A stretch of DNA of 64,000 nucleotides from Noviherbaspirillum suwonense. GTDB lineage: Bacteria; Pseudomonadota; Gammaproteobacteria; Burkholderiales; Burkholderiaceae_D. Positions 60,443 to 64,000 of the stretch are shown here, one piece after another. Every line of letters starts with the position of its first letter. Positions within the stretch are counted from its first letter, which is position 1. The stretch covers positions 1 through 64,000 of the forward strand of contig NZ_FXUL01000027.1 of NCBI RefSeq assembly GCF_900182955.1, written 5' to 3'. A model generated the notes under the pieces. That model was given only the letters and a program-made list of their open reading frames with translations. It had not been told where the DNA came from and searched no databases. The translations under genes and the position numbers were made by a program.

Positions 60443-60738
60443 TGGCCGGCGACACGCCCGTTTCCATCACACTGGTTCCGCAGGACTGGCAATTCGATGC
60501 GGCGCGCAACGAAACGCTGCTGCTGTCGGCCGCACGGGCCGGCATCGTGCTGCCGAGTTCGTGCCGCAACGGCACCTGCCGCACCTGCATCAGCCGGATT
60601 ACCGGCGGGCAGGTGCATTACCTGATCGAATGGCCAGGGCTGTCGGCCGAGGAGAAGCGCGACGGCTATATCCTGCCCTGCGTCGCCTGTCCGCAGACCG
60701 ACCTGACGCTGGAAAATCGCGCCGCGCGGCGTGCCTGA
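60442..60738 (+). CDS. 2Fe-2S ferredoxin
   Basis: 98 aa from ATG 60442 with AAGGAG nine bases upstream; an upstream frame start at 60415 lies inside the flavoprotein gene. The plant-type cluster motif is SSCRNGTCRTCISRITGGQV (CX4CX2C), with the fourth Cys in ILPCVACPQTDLTL. Coupled to the flavoprotein gene, it probably donates or accepts electrons for it. The stop TGA is followed directly by the convergent DUF882 stop (TGATCA). Confidence 0.9.
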   Translation: MAGDTPVSITLVPQDWQFDAARNETLLLSAARAGIVLPSSCRNGTCRTCISRITGGQVHYLIEWPGLSAEEKRDGYILPCVACPQTDLTLENRAARRA

Positions 60739-61362
60739 TCAGCCTTTCCAGGTACGCTGCAAGCCGGTATCGGCGTGTATCCAGCCGCCGCGCGCATCGC
60801 TGCGGTAATAGAATCCGACCCCCCCCTGGCGGAAACTGCGCACCAGTCCGCCCAGCACGCTGGCGTCGAGATGCGGCACGCGGATGTCGGCTGCCTTGCC
60901 GTCCATGTGCAGCGATTTGCGGGCCGCCGGCACGCCCTGCTCGCGCAGCCGCTGGTTCGATTCCGGCGTCCGGTAGCCGGAAAGGATTTCCAGCGGCGCT
61001 GTCATGCCGTAACGGGCGACGAAGGCCTGGGTGCCCCACAGGGTTTCGAGGAGGTTGGGATCGATCGGCGCCGTCTTGCCGCCGCCGTTCACATCGCGCA
61101 GCAAGTGGCACAGCTGCTGGTAAGCGGAATCGACCACCTCGCCGTCCTTCCAGTACAGCAGTTTTGCGCGCTCGCCGCTGGCGGGACGCGTCACCTCGAG
61201 CACGCGCGGCTTGACCCAGAACTCCAGGTCCAGCACCTCGGCGTCGAAAATATCCGGCGGAGGCTGCATTGCAAGGGCGGAACCCGTGACGGCGGCTTCG
61301 GCAAACAGGCCGGAAGCGGTCAGGAACAGGCTTTTCTTCATGAAGGAACGGCGGGAATTCAT
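60739..61362 (-). CDS. Tat-exported DUF882 (M15-like) peptidoglycan protein
   Basis: 207 aa. The leader MNSRRSFMKKSLFLTASGLF has a Tat twin-arginine motif (SRRSFMKK). The domain contains LEILSGYRTPESNQRLREQG, SLHMDGKAADIRVPHLD (HxxxxxxD zinc ligands) and GGWIHADTGLQRTWKG (last His), the YcbK/DUF882 pattern of M15A-type peptidases such as MepK, which cut peptidoglycan crosslinks. Many DUF882 proteins use Tat export, as here. The gene ends flush against the convergent ferredoxin gene. Confidence 0.9.
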   Translation of the reverse strand: MNSRRSFMKKSLFLTASGLFAEAAVTGSALAMQPPPDIFDAEVLDLEFWVKPRVLEVTRPASGERAKLLYWKDGEVVDSAYQQLCHLLRDVNGGGKTAPIDPNLLETLWGTQAFVARYGMTAPLEILSGYRTPESNQRLREQGVPAARKSLHMDGKAADIRVPHLDASVLGGLVRSFRQGGVGFYYRSDARGGWIHADTGLQRTWKG

Positions 61363-61431
61363 GGCGTGGCGGTGTCGGATAGCGGAATGGGATGAAAGTT
61401 TAACCGAGGCATGCTGTTGGCTGTGTGCATT

Positions 61432-61791
61432 TCACCATTCGCGCGCCCCGGGCGCCATATTTTGAACGGTGGCATTTGCCACGGCAATACCGTCGAGGAC
61501 GAAGTTGCCGCTGCCGCAAACCCAGTCGGGCTGCAGGCGCAACGCGATGTCGAGCGCCGGATTGCGGGTCGACTCCCCCTCGTGGAATCCCAGCAGGAAG
61601 ACCAGGATCTCCGCATGGTCCGGCGTCGAATAGCGCTGGAACCGGCCCTCCACCTGCACGTCTTCGATACGGTCCAGCGCCGTGATGCTGCAGCGCCCGC
61701 ACAGCCGCTGCTCCGGCATGGCGTCCAGTTCGAGGTTCAGCACCGGGGCGGACGGCGATGCGCTGTGGATATTGAGAGTGAGTGCCTGCAT
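61432..61791 (-). CDS. Uncharacterised 119-aa protein with SD-sequestering leader
   Basis: I do not recognise this protein (MQALTLNIHSASPSAPVLNL ...). It is neutral, beta-rich by pattern, without signal peptide or membrane segment, and has a CGRC motif near residue 31-34 that could be redox-active or bind metal. Codon-position composition is like that of neighbours. Its ribosome site GGAG, eight bases before the ATG, is inside a 10-bp hairpin (61796-61821). It lies between DUF882 and folE, all on the minus strand. Confidence 0.65.
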   Translation of the reverse strand: MQALTLNIHSASPSAPVLNLELDAMPEQRLCGRCSITALDRIEDVQVEGRFQRYSTPDHAEILVFLLGFHEGESTRNPALDIALRLQPDWVCGSGNFVLDGIAVANATVQNMAPGAREW

Positions 61792-61795
61792 TGCG

Positions 61796-61821
61796 GAGTC
61801 TCCATCCGGGAATGGAGACTC
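61796..61821 (-). promoter_or_regulatory. Hairpin that buries the ribosome-binding site
   Basis: On the minus strand GAGTCTCCAT and ATGGAGACTC pair perfectly (10 bp) around TCCCGG, ending four bases before the ATG at 61791. The 3' arm contains the only plausible Shine-Dalgarno sequence (GGAG). Translation should require opening of this stem. Confidence 0.6.
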
Positions 61822-61857
61822 TGATGCGGCGCCGGCATATTGGTTCGCGCGGCGCGC

Positions 61858-61899
61858 CGATTTACGATGGGCGATTTACGACGGGCGATTGCCGATGAA
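61858..61899. repeat. Three 14-bp tandem repeats downstream of folE
   Basis: CGATTTACGATGGG, CGATTTACGACGGG and CGATTGCCGATGAA stand in tandem directly after the folE stop. The first two differ by one base; the third has decayed. No role is evident. Confidence 0.7.
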
Positions 61900-62466
61900 T
61901 CAGTCTTCCCGGGCGAGCGCCAGGAATTCGGTGCGCATGCCGAGGTTGGGCTGGAGTTCGCCCAGCATCGACGAGGTGACGGTTTCCTCGCCCGGCGTGC
62001 GGATGCCACGGCTTTCCATGCACATGTGGCGGCAGCGCACCACCACGCCGACCGCCTTGGGTTCGAGATGGGTCATCAGCGCATTGGCAATCTGTATGGT
62101 CAGCCGCTCCTGCACCTGCAGACGCTTGGCGAAGCAGTCCACCAGCCGCGTCAGCTTGGACAGGCCCACGATTTTCCCGTTGGGAACATAGCCGATGATG
62201 GCCTTGCCGAAAAACGGCGCCAGGTGATGTTCGCAGTGGCTGTAGACAGGGATGTTGCGCACGACGATCAGCTCGTTGTACTCCTCGGCGCCATCCTCGA
62301 ATGCCTTCAACAACTCGGCCGGGTCCTGCGCGTAGCCCGAGGTCCAGTGCTTCCATGCCTTTTGAACCCGCGAAGGGGTATCGACCAGCCCGGTGCGATC
62401 GGGATCCTCGCCCAGACTGATCAACAAACGACGCCAATCGTTTTCGGTAAATGCCTGTTCCGACAT
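61900..62466 (-). CDS. folE: GTP cyclohydrolase I
   Basis: 188 aa. FolE converts GTP to dihydroneopterin triphosphate, the first step of folate synthesis. The zinc site is Cys78 and His81 in YSHCEHHLAPFFGKA and Cys149 in RCRHMCMESRGIRTPG, matching E. coli Cys110, His113 and Cys181. Other blocks are GLSKLTRLVDCFAKRLQVQE and ETVTSSMLGE. It is slightly shorter than the E. coli enzyme at the N-terminus. No folate-type riboswitch is recognised upstream. Confidence 0.96.
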   Translation of the reverse strand: MSEQAFTENDWRRLLISLGEDPDRTGLVDTPSRVQKAWKHWTSGYAQDPAELLKAFEDGAEEYNELIVVRNIPVYSHCEHHLAPFFGKAIIGYVPNGKIVGLSKLTRLVDCFAKRLQVQERLTIQIANALMTHLEPKAVGVVVRCRHMCMESRGIRTPGEETVTSSMLGELQPNLGMRTEFLALARED

Positions 62467-62669
62467 GGATTTTCTTTCCAGCGCGCCCGCGCTAACAGCA
62501 ATTAAAGAAAGGGGGAGCGGCGCGAAATCTTATCCCGCACCGCAATAAGGCGCACATCGTAACCTAATTTTCGGAAATTCTTGGCGCGCGCCATAGGGCG
62601 GCAAGGGGGATACGGGAGAAAAACGGGGATAGGGTAAGCACGGGCGAACGACAGCGTCGCCGCAATGCG

Positions 62670-62694
62670 AACCGGAGCGCCATGCGCTCCGGTT
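62670..62694. terminator. 11-bp perfect hairpin between hemerythrin gene and folE
   Basis: AACCGGAGCGC and GCGCTCCGGTT pair around a CAT loop, 29 bp after the hemerythrin stop. On the minus strand only two U follow, so termination strength is uncertain. The rest of the 256-bp gap shows nothing clear. Confidence 0.5.
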
Positions 62695-62722
62695 ATTGCA
62701 ACTGCCCGAAGGAGCAGTAAGC

Positions 62723-63316
62723 TTACAGACGCGAGGCGGCTGCGGTCTTGCCGGCGGCGCGCGACTTGGTCTTGGCTGCAGCCGGCACGATGGCGGCGGG
62801 AGCCGGCTGCTCGGCCTGGCGCGATTCCTTCATCGCCGCTATTTCCCGGCCCAGCGATTCCAGGTCCATCTTGGCCTTGCGGGCCTTGGGGAACATTTCC
62901 TCTTCCTCTTCCTGCACGTGGTGGTCGATATACTCGCCCAGCACGGTGACCTTGGCGGCCCACTTCGGATCGGACGAATCGCCGGCCTGGATCTGGGCAA
63001 TCAGGTCCTTGGCGCTTGCATGTTCGACCTCGGCTTCGTCGAGCAGGTCGGCATCGTCGATCGAATTGCGGGTGGCAGGGTAAAAAATCTTTTCCTCGAC
63101 GTCGGCATGCAGCGTCAGCTCGTCGCAGATCTGCTGGGCCAGCGCCTGCTTGTCGGCGGCGGAACCGTCTTCCTTCATCTTCTCGAAGGTCTTGAACATC
63201 TTCTTCACACGCTTGTGGTCCGCGGTGAGAATGGCGATGGCATCGGTCCTCGACACTTTTGCTGCAGTTTTCTTGGCAGCGGTTTTCTTTGCTGCAGTCT
63301 TCTTGGCGGCGGGCAT
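62723..63316 (-). CDS. Hemerythrin-like protein with H1-like basic head
   Basis: 197 aa. The first ~20 residues are a repeated (A)AAKKTAAKK, like histone H1-type tails. A hemerythrin four-helix bundle follows with its iron ligands: ILTADHKRVKKMF, LTLHADVEEKIFYPATRN, VEHASAKDL and YIDHHVQEEEEEMFPKARKA. The C-terminus is Ala/Lys-rich (AAKTKSRAAGKTAAASR). Hemerythrin domains bind O2 or NO or sense iron; the basic ends suggest DNA or nucleoid contact. GGAGATTG precedes the ATG. It is upstream of folE but separated by a hairpin. Confidence 0.9.
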   Translation of the reverse strand: MPAAKKTAAKKTAAKKTAAKVSRTDAIAILTADHKRVKKMFKTFEKMKEDGSAADKQALAQQICDELTLHADVEEKIFYPATRNSIDDADLLDEAEVEHASAKDLIAQIQAGDSSDPKWAAKVTVLGEYIDHHVQEEEEEMFPKARKAKMDLESLGREIAAMKESRQAEQPAPAAIVPAAAKTKSRAAGKTAAASRL

Positions 63317-63366
63317 GGCAATCTCCAGTGAGTATGAACAATGCGCCGCGTTGGGCGCCTTGCGAA

Positions 63367-63401
63367 CATGATCTGACCGCCCGGAGGCTGGTCAGATCAT
63401 G
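63367..63401. repeat. 12-bp perfect inverted repeat between glsB and the hemerythrin gene
   Basis: CATGATCTGACC and GGTCAGATCATG pair perfectly around an 11-nt loop. It lies ~50 bp before the hemerythrin start and ~28 bp after the glsB stop, with no U-run. It may be an operator of the hemerythrin gene or a 3'-end structure for glsB. Confidence 0.5.
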
Positions 63402-63428
63402 AAAACGACTTGCATTTGGTGTTTCGGC

Positions 63429-63698
63429 TTAACGCACCCGGCCACGACGGAACAGGTTGACAATCATCAGCAGCACGACAGCGCCGAGGAAGGAAACGAA
63501 CAGCGAAGGCAGGCTGAAATCATTCTGGTTGATCGTGCCGGTGCCGAACAGAGGAGCAAGCAGCCAGCCGCCGAGCAGGGCGCCGATGATGCCTACCACA
63601 ACGTTCAGGAACATGCCTTGCTGCGCGTCCGTGCGCATGACCATGCTTGCAAGCCATCCAAGGATGCCGCCGACTACGATCCAAATAATAAAATTCAT
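63429..63698 (-). CDS. GlsB/YeaQ/YmgE family membrane stress protein
   Basis: 89 aa, three hydrophobic segments (FIIWIVVGGILGWLASMVM, GMFLNVVVGIIGALLGGWLL, LFVSFLGAVVLLMIVNLF), ending in basic RRGRVR. This is the transglycosylase-associated (GlsB/YeaQ/YmgE) family, typical of general stress regulons. AGGAGG is close before the ATG. The name does not imply enzyme activity. Between it and the right edge only a spurious frame is seen on the same strand. Confidence 0.92.
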   Translation of the reverse strand: MNFIIWIVVGGILGWLASMVMRTDAQQGMFLNVVVGIIGALLGGWLLAPLFGTGTINQNDFSLPSLFVSFLGAVVLLMIVNLFRRGRVR

Positions 63699-63960
63699 GA
63701 TTTCCTCCTGGTTTTGGTTAATTGACTAAGGACTTGTGCCTTGGGAAACAGATTAGCAGCGGCCCCAGGGTGGCGATATAGGACAGGCACTCAATGTACT
63801 GTAGGAAAAGGTGAATAAATGACATCTTTTCTGCCCACAGCGACAATGGTTGGTCCGACAACAACCGACGGCCTTGCGCGCGCGTAACGAAAGATGCAAG
63901 GCCAATGGCCTGCCGAAACTTTGATACTGCCGCACGGTCACTCCAGACATCCAGGAGAAC

Positions 63961-64000
63961 ATGCCAATGCCAGAAGAGATACAGCAGAAGTGGCCACAGA
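63961..64000 (+). CDS. Start of a plus-strand gene (partial, runs off the right edge)
   Basis: AGGAG at 63953-63957 precedes two ATGs, at 63961 and 63967; the second has the better spacing. The frame MPEEIQQKWPQ stays open to the edge. Too little is visible to name it. About 260 bp of non-coding sequence separate it from the glsB start. Confidence 0.5.
   Translation, partial: MPMPEEIQQKWPQ

Noticed and set aside
61363-61431. Possible short gene between DUF882 and the 119-aa gene
   Set aside because: Only 69 bases and no start with a ribosome site.
63753-63962. 69-aa minus-strand frame near the right edge
   Set aside because: Cys/Ser-rich without family resemblance or ribosome site; overlaps the probable ribosome site of the plus-strand edge gene.

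Overview
The window is GC-rich chromosomal DNA of a betaproteobacterium, most likely order Burkholderiales and close to Oxalobacteraceae (Herbaspirillum / Noviherbaspirillum / Massilia type). This is inferred from gene content and order: rsmB-DUF4390-ntrY-ntrX, def-fmt opposite LysM-dprA-smg-topB, small DUF3567, DUF1840 and DUF3717 genes, a phasin, and prkA-yeaH-spoVR. No rRNA, tRNA or CRISPR array was recognised.

Region 1 (about 1-5566) is different DNA: visibly AT-rich, with four tightly packed minus-strand genes. These are two large tyrosine-recombinase-like proteins, a coiled-coil protein and a short integrase-N-domain-like protein. It is the right end of a mobile island that has split comM. 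The comM remainder, lacking about its first 60 codons, resumes near 5567. The left end and nearly all cargo lie outside the window; one cargo gene may begin at base 32 on the minus strand.

Region 2 (7.0-17.4 kb) is housekeeping and regulation: an apparently exported FAH-family lipoprotein, a small lipoprotein, DUF1840, rsmB, DUF4390, the NtrY sensor kinase and an NtrX-like regulator without the AAA+ domain. A CLCC-motif mini-protein, DUF3567, a TrmB-family methyltransferase, a LysR regulator and a class II glutamine amidotransferase follow. Region 3 (17.6-30.4 kb) holds a cardiolipin-synthase-like PLD protein, metH behind a possible attenuator, and an ornithine/arginine catabolic pair (rocD, CtlX-like) divergent from an Lrp regulator. 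Next come fmt-def and LysM-dprA-smg.

Region 4 (30.6-44.7 kb) holds topB with a lysine/alanine tail, a CDF metal exporter, a low-complexity lipoprotein, an alkylation-repair pair (Ada-AlkA fusion and Ogt) and a five-gene Liv-type ABC transporter. A 950-bp non-coding stretch built as a long imperfect inverted repeat follows, then an MFS transporter, an unlisted 43-aa membrane peptide and DUF3717. Region 5 (44.7-64 kb) holds a B12-binding radical SAM protein, an acyl-CoA ligase, an M15 peptidase, a phasin with a clear promoter, CorA, an FAD oxidoreductase, a DUF2383 protein and the prkA-yeaH-spoVR stress operon with its terminator. It ends with a SET-domain methyltransferase, a flavoprotein-ferredoxin pair, a Tat-exported DUF882 protein, an unknown gene whose ribosome site lies in a hairpin, folE, a hemerythrin protein with an H1-like head, and GlsB.

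The best candidates for something undescribed are the comM-inserted recombinase island and its unseen cargo, the long inverted repeat at 42.07-42.81 kb, the metH leader, and the hairpin at 61.8 kb. None could be tested by database search here.
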